A stretch of 45,211 nucleotides of DNA from Anaerolineales bacterium (GTDB taxonomy: Bacteria > Chloroflexota > Anaerolineae > Anaerolineales > UBA6663), in assembly GCA_016789175.1 (NCBI GenBank), contig JAEURK010000025.1, positions 1 through 45,211 of the forward strand, in the 5' to 3' direction. The notes under the pieces are model-generated. The model was not told the origin of the DNA. It did not search any database and was given only the letters and a program-made list of their open reading frames with translations. Every line of letters starts with the position of its first letter. The first letter of the stretch is position 1. This document shows, in pieces, positions 17,381 to 25,163 of the stretch. The translations under genes were made by a program, and so were the position numbers.

Positions 17381-18037
17381 ATGGAGTGGTTGGATCCGCG
17401 GTACATCATCGAGACGCTTGGGGCTTTTGCGTACGTCGGGCTGTTTCTCATCATCTTTGCCGAGTCGGGTCTGTTCTTCGGGTTCTTTTTGCCCGGCGAC
17501 AGCCTGCTGCTCACGGCCGGGCTGTTTGCTTATGAGGGCAGCCTCAGCCTCTGGATTTTGATCCCGTCGTTGTTCGTCGCCGCCATTCTGGGTGACAACG
17601 TCGGCTATTGGTTTGGGCGCAAGACCGGGCCGCCGTTGTTCACGCGCGAGGAGTCGTTTCTGTTCAAGCCGCGCAACCTGAAGGCGGCCCACGACTTCTA
17701 CGAAAAGCACGGTGGGAAGACGATCATCCTGGCGCGCTTCATGCCCTTCATCCGCACCTTCGCCCCGATCGTGGCCGGCGCGGTCGAGATGAACTACAGG
17801 TCGTTCATGATCTATAACGTCGTCGGTGCGGCCCTGTGGGCGATCGGCGTGACCGTGGCCGGCTATGTGCTGGGCTCGATCTTCCCGCCCGAGGTGCTCG
17901 ATCGCTACTTCACGCTGATCGTCGTGATCGTGATCGTCCTCTCAGTGGCGCCGACGGGCTGGCACCTCTGGCAGGAGAACGGCGACGCCATCCTGGCCAA
18001 GATCGGGCTGAAGAAGAAAGCTCCCACCGCTGAGTGA
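17381..18037 (+). CDS. DedA family membrane protein
   Basis: 218 aa from the ATG at 17381, which follows GGGAG. The DedA/SNARE-associated pattern is clear: FAESGLFFGFFLPGDSLLL near the N-terminus, GDNVGYWFGRKTG, then HGGKTIILARFMPFIRTFAPIVAG and closing membrane helices. DedA proteins are integral membrane proteins; recent work links them to undecaprenyl-phosphate or phospholipid flipping and to proton-motive-force homeostasis. The Arg in LARFMPFIRTF is the conserved one. Undecaprenyl-phosphate recycling would fit with the nearby glycan-export genes (inference). The short C-terminal tail is basic (KKKAP). It ends at a bidirectional terminator. Confidence 0.93.
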   Translation: MEWLDPRYIIETLGAFAYVGLFLIIFAESGLFFGFFLPGDSLLLTAGLFAYEGSLSLWILIPSLFVAAILGDNVGYWFGRKTGPPLFTREESFLFKPRNLKAAHDFYEKHGGKTIILARFMPFIRTFAPIVAGAVEMNYRSFMIYNVVGAALWAIGVTVAGYVLGSIFPPEVLDRYFTLIVVIVIVLSVAPTGWHLWQENGDAILAKIGLKKKAPTAE

Positions 18038-18061
18038 GAGTTGATCTGTCGACCAACGAAA

Positions 18062-18090
18062 AAAGGCCCGGAGTAACGCTCCGGGCCTTT
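18062..18090. terminator. Bidirectional terminator between convergent genes
   Basis: Perfect 12-bp stem (AAAGGCCCGGAG / CTCCGGGCCTTT) with a 5-nt loop, flanked by A-run and T-run. It serves DedA (plus) and the cyclophilin gene (minus). Confidence 0.92.
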
Positions 18091-18110
18091 TGCGTTAGGG
18101 TGGTGCCGGG

Positions 18111-18725
18111 CTACTTCTCGTCGATCGTGATGGTCTTCATCACGTCGCCGGCCGGCGCATTCGGATCCCCGGGATCGCGCTCAGCCAGCGCCAGCGCGAC
18201 TTCCAGTCCGGCCACGACCTTTCCGAAGATCGTGTGCAGTCCGTTCAGGTGCGGCGTGGCATCGTAGGTGATGAAGAACTGGCTGCCGTTAGTGCCGGGC
18301 CCCGCGTTCGCCATCGCCAGCAGACCCGGACCGTCAAAGGTCACGTCGGGCGAAAACTCGTCCTGGAACTCGTACCCCGGGCCGCCCATGCCGGTGCCGG
18401 TCGGGTCGCCGCCCTGGGCCATGAAGCCTTTGATGACACGGTGGAACATCACGCCGTCGTAGTAGCCCTGGCGTGCCAGGAAGACGAAATTGTTGACGGT
18501 GACCGGAGCGACCTTGGGCAGCAGCTCAATCACGATATTGCCCTTGGAGGTTTCGATCGTGGCGGTATAGCTCTTGTTGACATCGATCGTCATCTCGGGC
18601 GGTGTGGACCATTGCTTGGGCTCGGCCGCGGCGGCGGGCTGGGTGGGCATCGCGGCCGGCGCACAGGCGGCCAGCCCGAGCGCGGCGGCGGCCAGCAGGG
18701 CGAAGGTTGTCCTCAGGTGTTTCAT
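18111..18725 (-). CDS. Cyclophilin-type peptidyl-prolyl isomerase, lipoprotein
   Basis: 204 aa. The signal peptide ends in a lipobox with Cys21 (LGLAAC), so it is a lipid-anchored extracytoplasmic protein. After a short Ala/Pro linker the cyclophilin domain occupies ~50-204: [43 protein letters not shown], and NGSQFFIT. The catalytic Arg of [15 protein letters not shown] and the Gln of GSQFFIT are present. It should assist folding of exported proteins. Its start overlaps the end of the DsbA-cyclophilin gene as ATGA, so the two are translated together. Confidence 0.94.
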   Translation of the reverse strand: MKHLRTTFALLAAAALGLAACAPAAMPTQPAAAAEPKQWSTPPEMTIDVNKSYTATIETSKGNIVIELLPKVAPVTVNNFVFLARQGYYDGVMFHRVIKGFMAQGGDPTGTGMGGPGYEFQDEFSPDVTFDGPGLLAMANAGPGTNGSQFFITYDATPHLNGLHTIFGKVVAGLEVALALAERDPGDPNAPAGDVMKTITIDEK

Positions 18726-19990
18726 TCAGTCTCCTTGATCAGAACGTCCAGGATCTTGTCGCCTGGCGCGGCGTTGGGCTCGGCCTGCGGGTCGCGGGGC
18801 GTGAGCGCGCGGACGGCGTCCATGCCGCTGACGACTCGGCCGAAGATCGTGTAGCGCCCGGTCAGGTCGGGCGCGGGCGCAAGTGTGATGAAGAACTGGC
18901 TGCCGTTGGTATTCGGTCCGGAGTTGGCCATCGCCAACAGACCCTCGGTGTCGAAGGCGCGGCTCGGGTTGATCTCGTCGGGCACGACGTAGCCGGGTCC
19001 GCCAAAGCCGGTGCCGCTCGGGTCGCCGGCCTGAGCCACGAAGCCGGGCAGCACGCGGTGGAACGTCACACCGTCGAACCAGTCGTTTTGGGCCAGGAAA
19101 ACGAAGTTGTTGACGGTGAGCGGCGCCTCCTCCGCGAATAACTCCAGCTCGACGTCGCCGCGCTCGGTCACCAGGGTGATTGCGTAATGCCGCAGCGGGT
19201 CGATGACCTCCTCGGGCGCGTCGAATTGGCGCGCGCGGAGGAGCTCAAGCGCGATCACGGCGTTCAATGTGCCCTCGTCCTGCGGGCCCTGCCAGATCTG
19301 CTGGTTGATCACCATCAGGGGGACGCCGGGCAGACCCGCGGTGCTGCCGTCGGGCAGCCGGATCGTATTCGCGGCGTCGCGCGCGGCCCGCACCTGCGGC
19401 GCGTACACGTTGTCGGTCAATTCGCGATCAAAGCGCTCGACGTCCAGCCCCAGGTCGGTGGCGTAGCCCGAGAGCCGGGCGCGGAAGGCGTCGACTGTGT
19501 CGTCCAGCCATAGCGTCTGTTCGGCATACAACCGCGCGTGCATCTCCCAGAAGCGGTCCTGGGCGCCCGCAGCTTCAGCGGCGGCTGCGGCCAGCGTGGC
19601 CTTGTCGTAGATCGGCAGCGGGACGTTGCGGTAGACCACCTGCAGGGCGTCCGGTTGGGCGGCGAACAGAGTCAGCAGGGTTTGGGTCAGCGGCGCGCAC
19701 GGCGGGGCCTGGTAATCGCAGTAGACAAGCACGGTCACGCCAGCGTCGGCCGGCCCGAGCGTCCGATCGGCGGCGGTCACCGGCGGGAAGATCGTCGAGG
19801 CATCTTCGGTCGGCGGCGTCGTAGGGGTCGGTGTCGCTGGCGGGAGGGCGGTGGCCGTCGGCGGCAGCGCCGTGGCGGTGGCCGGCGCAACCGTTGGCTC
19901 CGGCGCCGGCCCCGTGCAGCCGAGCAACGCGCCGCCGATCAGGGCCACGGCCATGACTTGTCGAAAGGGTGCGTACAGTCCAATCCTCAT
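18722..19990 (-). CDS. DsbA-like/cyclophilin fusion lipoprotein
   Basis: 422 aa from the ATG at 19990; the longer frame upstream runs through a hairpin. The lipobox Cys is residue 25 (ALLGC). A Thr/Pro/Ala linker (26-62) leads to a DsbA-like thioredoxin domain (~75-255) and then a cyclophilin domain (~268-422; [32 protein letters not shown]). In the DsbA part the usual CPxC reads QAPPC: the first Cys is replaced by Ala95, Cys98 remains, and an extra Cys91 lies earlier. Dithiol oxidase activity by the standard mechanism is therefore unlikely; it may be a chaperone or thiol-binding module. The cyclophilin part looks complete. Confidence 0.88.
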   Translation of the reverse strand: MRIGLYAPFRQVMAVALIGGALLGCTGPAPEPTVAPATATALPPTATALPPATPTPTTPPTEDASTIFPPVTAADRTLGPADAGVTVLVYCDYQAPPCAPLTQTLLTLFAAQPDALQVVYRNVPLPIYDKATLAAAAAEAAGAQDRFWEMHARLYAEQTLWLDDTVDAFRARLSGYATDLGLDVERFDRELTDNVYAPQVRAARDAANTIRLPDGSTAGLPGVPLMVINQQIWQGPQDEGTLNAVIALELLRARQFDAPEEVIDPLRHYAITLVTERGDVELELFAEEAPLTVNNFVFLAQNDWFDGVTFHRVLPGFVAQAGDPSGTGFGGPGYVVPDEINPSRAFDTEGLLAMANSGPNTNGSQFFITLAPAPDLTGRYTIFGRVVSGMDAVRALTPRDPQAEPNAAPGDKILDVLIKETE

Positions 19991-20011
19991 GAGGTCTTCC
20001 CTGACACAAAA

Positions 20012-20049
20012 AGCCCACGGGCGCCGACGTCTCGGGCGCACCGCGGGCT
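20012..20049 (-). terminator. Hairpin terminator upstream of the DsbA-cyclophilin gene
   Basis: On the minus strand a stem of about 14 bp (AGCCCGCGGTGCGCC / GGCGCCCGTGGGCT, with mismatch) is followed by TTTTTG. It lies between zwf (stop 20246) and the next gene (start 19990), so it most likely ends the SDR-pgl-zwf transcript. An attenuator in the leader of the next gene is the alternative. Confidence 0.7.
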
Positions 20050-20096
20050 TCTATTGTCGCACAGACTACCGGAAGGATGTTCCGAAAATGGAAGGA

Positions 20097-20223
20097 GGGT
20101 GTGCACTGGCGAGTTGGCAGGCCCAGATTCTAGCCGCGGAATTGGCGGATCGAAGCGGGACCGCTGCCGGCAAGGCACCCGTTACTCACATCCGCGATAT
20201 TCGAGTAATCCGCGGAAAAAAGC
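20097..20223 (+). repeat. Dispersed fold-back repeat, copy A
   Basis: About 127 bp that resembles, at the ends, the reverse complement of 33371-33485. The shared left end is GGGTGTGCAC-x-GGCGAG, then ATTCT and AGCCGCGGA; the shared right end is AATCCGCGGAA-x-AAA. The CCGCGG blocks near both ends are inverted relative to each other, as in a small fold-back element. There is no coding capacity. The translated frame gives the HIRDIRVIRG-like string that I recall from many spurious ORFs over such repeats. Confidence 0.55.
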
Positions 20224-20245
20224 CGCCGACCTCCTACCTGGCGCC

Positions 20246-21697
20246 TCAATGTTCGCAGCCGGGCAGCCAGCGGCGATCGTCGCGGGCCAGGAGCGCGTCG
20301 GCGCTGGTGGGTCCTTCGGTGCCGCTCTCGTAGAAGAACATGGGCGCCCCATCCGGTTGCTCCCAGGCGGTCAGCAAGGGATCGATCAGGCGCCAGGCGG
20401 CCTCGATCTCGTCGCTGCGGGTGAACAGCGACGCGTCGCCGTTCAGCGCATCGAGCAGCAGCCGCTCGTAAGCGTCGGGCAATGCGCCGTTTCCGAACGA
20501 TTCGCGGTAGTGGAACTCCATGTTGACCGGCCGGATCTCCTGGGCGGAGTCGGGCACTTTGGCTCCGAACTTGAGGTGGATGCCTTCGTCGGGTTGGATG
20601 CAGAGCGAGAGCGTGTTGGACGCCAGGCGGTGGCCGGGCGGCAGGTTGAACATCATGTGGGGTGGCCGCACGAATTGCACCACGATCTGCGTGGTCTTGG
20701 TGTGCAGGGCCTTGCCCGAGCGCAGATAAAAGGGCACGCCCTGCCAACGCCAGTTGTCGATCGACAGACGCACGGCGGCATACGTCGGCGTCAGCGAGTT
20801 GGGCGCCACGCCCTCTGCGTCACGATAACGCCGATATTGGGCGCGCACCGCGTGGTTGGCGATGTCGTCGGATGTCAGCGGCCGGATCGCGCTAAGCAGT
20901 TTGACTTTCTCGTTTCGGATCGCATCGGCGTTGAACGAGGCCGGCGGTTCCATGGCCACCAACGCCAACAGTTGCAGCAGGTGGTTCTGAAAGATGTCGC
21001 GCAGCACGCCCGCGGTCTCGTAGTAGCCCGCGCGATGCCCGACGTCGACGTCCTCGGCAACCGTCACCTGCACGCTGGCGACGTAGTTGCGATTCCAGAC
21101 CGGCTCGAAAATCGTGTTGGCGAATCGAAAGAACAGGATATTCTGGGCGGTCTCCTTGCCCAGATAGTGATCGATCCGATAGATCTGGTGCTCTTCGAGC
21201 ACGGCGTGCAGTTGCTCGTTGAGGGCCCGCGCCGTGGTCAGGTCTCGCCCGAAAGGCTTCTCGACCACGAGCCGCCGCACACCGGCGTGTTCGTCGGTCA
21301 GCCCGGCCGCGCCGAGGCTGGCGGCTACCGGCGCGTAGTATTCGGGCGCGGTGGCCAGGTAGTACAGCCGATCGGCCGGCCCACCCTCGATCTCGGCCAG
21401 GACGGTGCTCAGGCGCTTGAAGTCCTCCCGCGCCTCCAGGTGCCCCTGGAAGTAGTGGATCCGGGCGCTCATCTGCTCCCACAACCCCGCGTCGAACGAG
21501 CCGGCGCTGTGTTCTTCGACGCCCGAGCGCATTCGTCCGCGAAACTCGGCATCGTCCCACGGTCGGCGCGCGAACCCGACGATGTGCAGCTCTTCGGGCA
21601 GCCGGCCCTTGCGTAGTAAATTGAACAGGGCCGGCACCAGTTTGCGCTGGGTCAGGTCGCCGGAGGCTCCGAAGATCACGACGGTGGTTGGTTTCAT
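20246..21697 (-). CDS. zwf: Glucose-6-phosphate 1-dehydrogenase
   Basis: 483 aa, the usual length for bacterial G6PD. It oxidises glucose-6-phosphate to 6-phosphogluconolactone with NADP. The N-terminal Rossmann motif is FGASGDLTQRKL (9-20). The EKPFG loop is at 146-150 and the substrate-binding signature RIDHYLGKE at 174-182; both are intact. The ATG at 21697 has a GGAG ribosome-binding site. It is the last gene of an SDR-pgl-zwf operon, so the product goes directly to the lactonase encoded just upstream. No 6-phosphogluconate dehydrogenase gene is in the window. Confidence 0.97.
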   Translation of the reverse strand: MKPTTVVIFGASGDLTQRKLVPALFNLLRKGRLPEELHIVGFARRPWDDAEFRGRMRSGVEEHSAGSFDAGLWEQMSARIHYFQGHLEAREDFKRLSTVLAEIEGGPADRLYYLATAPEYYAPVAASLGAAGLTDEHAGVRRLVVEKPFGRDLTTARALNEQLHAVLEEHQIYRIDHYLGKETAQNILFFRFANTIFEPVWNRNYVASVQVTVAEDVDVGHRAGYYETAGVLRDIFQNHLLQLLALVAMEPPASFNADAIRNEKVKLLSAIRPLTSDDIANHAVRAQYRRYRDAEGVAPNSLTPTYAAVRLSIDNWRWQGVPFYLRSGKALHTKTTQIVVQFVRPPHMMFNLPPGHRLASNTLSLCIQPDEGIHLKFGAKVPDSAQEIRPVNMEFHYRESFGNGALPDAYERLLLDALNGDASLFTRSDEIEAAWRLIDPLLTAWEQPDGAPMFFYESGTEGPTSADALLARDDRRWLPGCEH

Positions 21698-21859
21698 CTG
21701 GTCTCCTCACCGCACCCGGATCGCACAGGCGCGCCGGGGTTCCAAGGATGCTACCGCTGCTGGGTCCACCTGCACGGGTTGGATCGGAAGGGGATGGGCT
21801 CTCTCTACCCCAGTAGTCGGACAATCCGGGCTAAGGTTACGGGTGTCTGGGAACCGGCG

Positions 21860-22651
21860 TCAGGCGCCCCTCAGGGGTGAAGTGGTTGGGGCGCCCCGGC
21901 GGATGGCTTGAAGCCGAGCTCCGGCTGCCCGGTCGACGATCCAGGTCACCGTGCCGCCCTCGGGCTGCAGCCGTTGGGCGGGCCAGCGCGCCGGGTCGTG
22001 CGGACCCTCGAGGGTGGCCGCCAGGGCGTCCGCCTTGTTGGCCCCGGTGACCAGGAAGACCAGGTGCCGGGCGGTTCGAAACACAGTCGGCATCAACGTG
22101 ACGCGTTGGCTTGGCCGATTGTCGTAGTCGCCGGTGACGGCGCGGGCCGGGACGTTCGGATCCTCAGGCTCCAGCGTGGTCTGAGGAAAGAGGGATGCGG
22201 TGTGTCCGTCCGCGCCCAGGCCCAGGATCGCGAGATCGATCTGCGGCCAGGGCAGACCTTCGTCGGCGTGCAGCCTCAGAGTCGTGGTGTAGTCCACGGC
22301 TGCGGCGGTTGGGTCGAGTTCGCCACGGATGCGGTGGACGTGGCTGGCGGCAGCGTCGATCGGCTGGAGCAGGGTGGCGCGTGCCTGGCCGTAGCTGCTC
22401 TCGGCATGGTCAGGCGGCACACAACGCTCATCGCACCAGAAAAAGTGCGTGCGCTCCCAGGGCAGGGCGAGGGCATAGGCCGGGCTGCCAAGCAGCCGAT
22501 ACAGCGGCACCGGTGTGCCCCCGCCGGACAAAGCGAAGTTGAAGCGGCCGCGGGCCATGACCGGCTCGCGGCTCAGCGACGCAACCAGCTCGGCTGCCGC
22601 CCGGGTGATGTCCGGGCCATCGTCCATGATCCAAATCTGGGTGACCGTCAT
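21860..22651 (-). CDS. pgl: 6-phosphogluconolactonase
   Basis: 263 aa from the ATG at 22651; the frame upstream to 22714 is not needed and runs to the SDR stop. The DevB/NagB-type fold is shown by FNFALSGGGTPVPLY, then THFFWCDERCVPPDH and a later LGLGADGHTASLFP, which is the family signature. It hydrolyses 6-phosphogluconolactone to 6-phosphogluconate, the step after Zwf. The gene lies 162 nt upstream of zwf and 50 nt after the SDR. The ribosome-binding site is weak, and TATCAT ends 9 nt before the ATG, so an internal near-leaderless start is possible. Confidence 0.95.
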   Translation of the reverse strand: MTVTQIWIMDDGPDITRAAAELVASLSREPVMARGRFNFALSGGGTPVPLYRLLGSPAYALALPWERTHFFWCDERCVPPDHAESSYGQARATLLQPIDAAASHVHRIRGELDPTAAAVDYTTTLRLHADEGLPWPQIDLAILGLGADGHTASLFPQTTLEPEDPNVPARAVTGDYDNRPSQRVTLMPTVFRTARHLVFLVTGANKADALAATLEGPHDPARWPAQRLQPEGGTVTWIVDRAAGARLQAIRRGAPTTSPLRGA

Positions 22652-22701
22652 TGAAGGGCGATGATACACCGAAAGGGCATGGAGCGTGATCGCTCTGCGC
22701 G

Positions 22702-23442
22702 CTACGACCCCCACGGGCTCTTGTAGGCCGAGTCGAAGAACTCCATCTCGAGCACCTGACCTGTGACGTAACGGGCCTCATCGCTGACCAGGAAGATCGC
22801 GGCGCCGACATGATCCTCGGCGCGCAGCATGCGGCTCTTGTCCTCGGTCAGCGCCGCGCGGATGGCCGTGTCGCCTTTGCCCGGGGCGAGGGCGTTGACG
22901 CGGATGTTGACCGGCTTGCCCTCTTCGGCGGCCGAGAGCGTGAAGCCGATTTGGCCCCATTTGCTGGCGGCATAGGCCGAGAGCATGGGCATGCCCCGCG
23001 TCCCGGCCAGTGAGCTGATGTTAAGGATCGCGCCGCCACCGGCCGCGACGAGGGGCTTCCAGACCTGCTTGGTGCACAGGAACGTCCCGGTCAGGTTGAC
23101 GGCCAGGGCCCGATCCCAGTTGAGCTTCGATGTGCCATAGATCGGGCGCGCCAGGCCGATACCGGCGTTGTTGACCAGGATATCGAGACGCCCGAACTGC
23201 TCCAGGGCACGCTGTACTGTCGCTTTGACCTGGTCTTCTTCCACTACATCGCAGGCGACCGCCAGCGCCGGGCGCCCGGTGAGTGTTTCAATTTCGGCTG
23301 CGACGGCCTCAACCTCCGTCGCTGTCCGCGCGATCAGGACGAGCCGGGCGCCTTCCTGGGCGTAGCCCAGGGCGATCGCGCGCCCGATGCCGCGCCCGCC
23401 GCCGGTGATCAGTGCTACTTTATCTTTGAGTCGATCGGTCAT
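22702..23442 (-). CDS. Short-chain dehydrogenase/reductase
   Basis: 246 aa from the ATG at 23442. A classical SDR: the NAD(P)-binding TGGGRGIG at 13-20, NNAG at 91-94, catalytic Ser144, Tyr157 and Lys161 (YAASK), and an N-terminal RLKDKVALIT. It reads like the FabG/3-ketoacyl reductase group, but the C-terminal part (residues ~185-246) is divergent: the usual PG block is APGKGDTAIRA. The substrate is unknown. It heads the pgl-zwf operon, so an NADPH-linked role is plausible, though co-transcription alone does not prove it. Its -10 box is only 7 nt from the ATG. Confidence 0.9.
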   Translation of the reverse strand: MTDRLKDKVALITGGGRGIGRAIALGYAQEGARLVLIARTATEVEAVAAEIETLTGRPALAVACDVVEEDQVKATVQRALEQFGRLDILVNNAGIGLARPIYGTSKLNWDRALAVNLTGTFLCTKQVWKPLVAAGGGAILNISSLAGTRGMPMLSAYAASKWGQIGFTLSAAEEGKPVNIRVNALAPGKGDTAIRAALTEDKSRMLRAEDHVGAAIFLVSDEARYVTGQVLEMEFFDSAYKSPWGS

Positions 23443-23449
23443 GGCCCCA

Positions 23450-23498
23450 ACTTTAGCATCGTCGTCGCTTTCGGCAACTCCGGGCCGTGCGATAGAAT
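23450..23498. promoter_or_regulatory. Divergent promoters with -10 boxes next to both start codons
   Basis: For the SDR (minus): TTGCCG (23477-23472), 16-nt spacer, TAAAGT (23455-23450) with extended TGC, then 7 nt to the ATG at 23442. For the M50 protease (plus): TAGAAT (23493-23498), then 6 nt to the ATG at 23505, with a weak -35. Neither gene has a Shine-Dalgarno, so both transcripts are probably leaderless. The two promoters share the same 62-bp spacer. Confidence 0.65.
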
Positions 23499-23504
23499 AT
23501 TCGG

Positions 23505-24740
23505 ATGCTGCCCTTCCTTTCACAGGCTCCGGAGCACGTCGATCTCGACCAGGTCACGGATCGGGTGCGGCGCGTGTTCGCGATCGAGAGCACCACGATC
23601 GCCGATGGTCACACGACAGTGGCGCGCTTCCGCGGCCATCTGATCCAGGACTCCGAACCGGCCTGGCGCTGGTTGTCGGCCGAGCTGCGCCCGCTGGGTT
23701 GCACGCCGCTCTTTCGAGTCGAGGGCGGTGAGCAGGTCGTGATCGTCGCCACCGGCATCGTGGCGCCTCCGGCCTCGCGCACCTGGATCAGCCTGGTCTT
23801 GCTCGGTCTGACCATCATCAGCATGATGATGTCGGCCGGTCTCAATGAGTGGCTCAGCCAGCAACCCGCTGCCGTAGTGGAACCCATCGCCGGTGACGTC
23901 TTCGCGTTGCTGTGGACGGGCCTGCAGCACATGGATCTGGGCTGGCCGTTCATGGTGAGCATGATCGCGATCCTCGGGGCCCACGAGCTTGGTCACTTTA
24001 TCGCGGCGCGGATCCATCGCGAGCCGGCTTCGCCGCCGTACTTCATCCCGCTGCCGCTCAGCCTGCTGGGCACCATGGGCGCGGTGATCAACCTCAAGGC
24101 GCCGCCGGCCAACAAACGCGTGCTCCTCGATATCGGCGCTGCCGGGCCGATCGCGGGTCTGGTGGTGGCGATCCCGGTGTTGATCGTCGGGTTGATGTTG
24201 TCGGCGCCTTTGCGAGCCCTCCCGGTCGATCAGGTGACGGGCTTCGAGGGCAACTCGATCCTGTACGTGCTGCTCAAGTGGCTTGTGTTTGGCCGGTTCC
24301 TGCCGGAACCCGCCGCGCTGGGCGACCTGCCGGGCTGGCTGACGATGTTGCGGTTCTATGGGCTGGGGGTCTTTCCCGCCGGCGGCGGCACCGATGTCTT
24401 TCTGGGTCAGGTGGCCTGGGCGGGCTGGGCCGGCTTGTTGGTCACCAGCCTCAACTTGATCCCGGCCGGCCCGCTCGACGGCGGGCACGCCCTATACGTG
24501 TTGATCGGGCCGGCAGCGCGGCGGCTGGTGCCCGCAATCGTCGCTGTGCTGGTCGTGCTCGGGTTCTTCTGGATGGGGTGGTTCTTGTGGGCCGGCCTGG
24601 TGCTGCTGCTGGGCCGCACCCATGCGGAGCCGCTCGATCAGATCACGGAACTCGACCCCGTGCGCCGTTGGGTGGCCGTGGGTCTGCTGGTGGCGTTCGT
24701 GTTCGTGTTCATGCCGGTGCCGCTGCAAGCTGGTTTCTAG
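23505..24740 (+). CDS. Site-2 protease family (M50) membrane metalloprotease
   Basis: 411 aa. A ~90-residue N-terminal soluble domain (VDLDQVTDRVRRVFAIE) is followed by about eight membrane helices. The zinc site is HELGH (His160, Glu161, His164) in the second or third helix, with the third ligand Asp325 in NLIPAGPLDGGH. The order and the N-terminal domain resemble the EGY1-like/cyanobacterial and Chloroflexota S2P group. S2P enzymes cut transmembrane regulators inside the membrane; the substrate here is unknown. The ATG has no Shine-Dalgarno and sits just after a -10 box. The rhodanese follows 47 nt downstream. Confidence 0.93.
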   Translation: MLPFLSQAPEHVDLDQVTDRVRRVFAIESTTIADGHTTVARFRGHLIQDSEPAWRWLSAELRPLGCTPLFRVEGGEQVVIVATGIVAPPASRTWISLVLLGLTIISMMMSAGLNEWLSQQPAAVVEPIAGDVFALLWTGLQHMDLGWPFMVSMIAILGAHELGHFIAARIHREPASPPYFIPLPLSLLGTMGAVINLKAPPANKRVLLDIGAAGPIAGLVVAIPVLIVGLMLSAPLRALPVDQVTGFEGNSILYVLLKWLVFGRFLPEPAALGDLPGWLTMLRFYGLGVFPAGGGTDVFLGQVAWAGWAGLLVTSLNLIPAGPLDGGHALYVLIGPAARRLVPAIVAVLVVLGFFWMGWFLWAGLVLLLGRTHAEPLDQITELDPVRRWVAVGLLVAFVFVFMPVPLQAGF

Positions 24741-24787
24741 CGGTGCGTTGACGCGGTCCGGGCGACCGCGTATAAGGATGTGTTGGC

Positions 24788-25108
24788 TTGGTCAAAGATC
24801 TGACGCCACGCGAATTGGCTGATCGTCTGCGCGGCGAGGACCCGCCGTTGTTGGTCGACGTCCGCGAGGAACGCGAGTTTCAGTTCGCGCGCATCGACGG
24901 TGCCGAGCTGCGGCCGCTCTCCCAGGTGCAGCTGTGGAAGGACGAGCTGGACAAGGCGCGTGAGATTGTGCTGTACTGTCACAGCGGTTCGCGCAGCCTG
25001 AGTGTCGCGCACTACCTCGCGGTGCAGGGATATACCCGGCTCTTCAACCTGCGCGGCGGTATCGATGCCTGGTCGCGTGAGGTGGACCCGACGGTTCCGC
25101 GCTATTGA
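24788..25108 (+). CDS. Rhodanese-like domain protein
   Basis: 106 aa, a single rhodanese domain. The start is a TTG at 24788 preceded by AAGGA; no ATG is available in frame. The pattern VDVREEREF and the active loop with Cys64 (YCHSGSRS) are intact. The six-residue loop fits a sulfurtransferase, and the domain resembles the GlpE/PspE type. It probably carries a persulfide in sulfur transfer. The end is GGIDAWSREVDP, which is typical. It is likely co-transcribed with the M50 protease and perhaps the alpha/beta hydrolase 55 nt downstream. Confidence 0.92.
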   Translation: MVKDLTPRELADRLRGEDPPLLVDVREEREFQFARIDGAELRPLSQVQLWKDELDKAREIVLYCHSGSRSLSVAHYLAVQGYTRLFNLRGGIDAWSREVDPTVPRY

Positions 25109-25163
25109 GCTCCGACGATCGGCGGGCAACAGGGGGGCCCGGGCGCCGGCTTAAGGAAGACTC

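Noticed and set aside
19538..21616. 692-aa open frame opposite zwf and the DsbA-cyclophilin gene
   Set aside because: It lies across two well-supported minus-strand genes and the repeat; the composition is that of a shadow frame.
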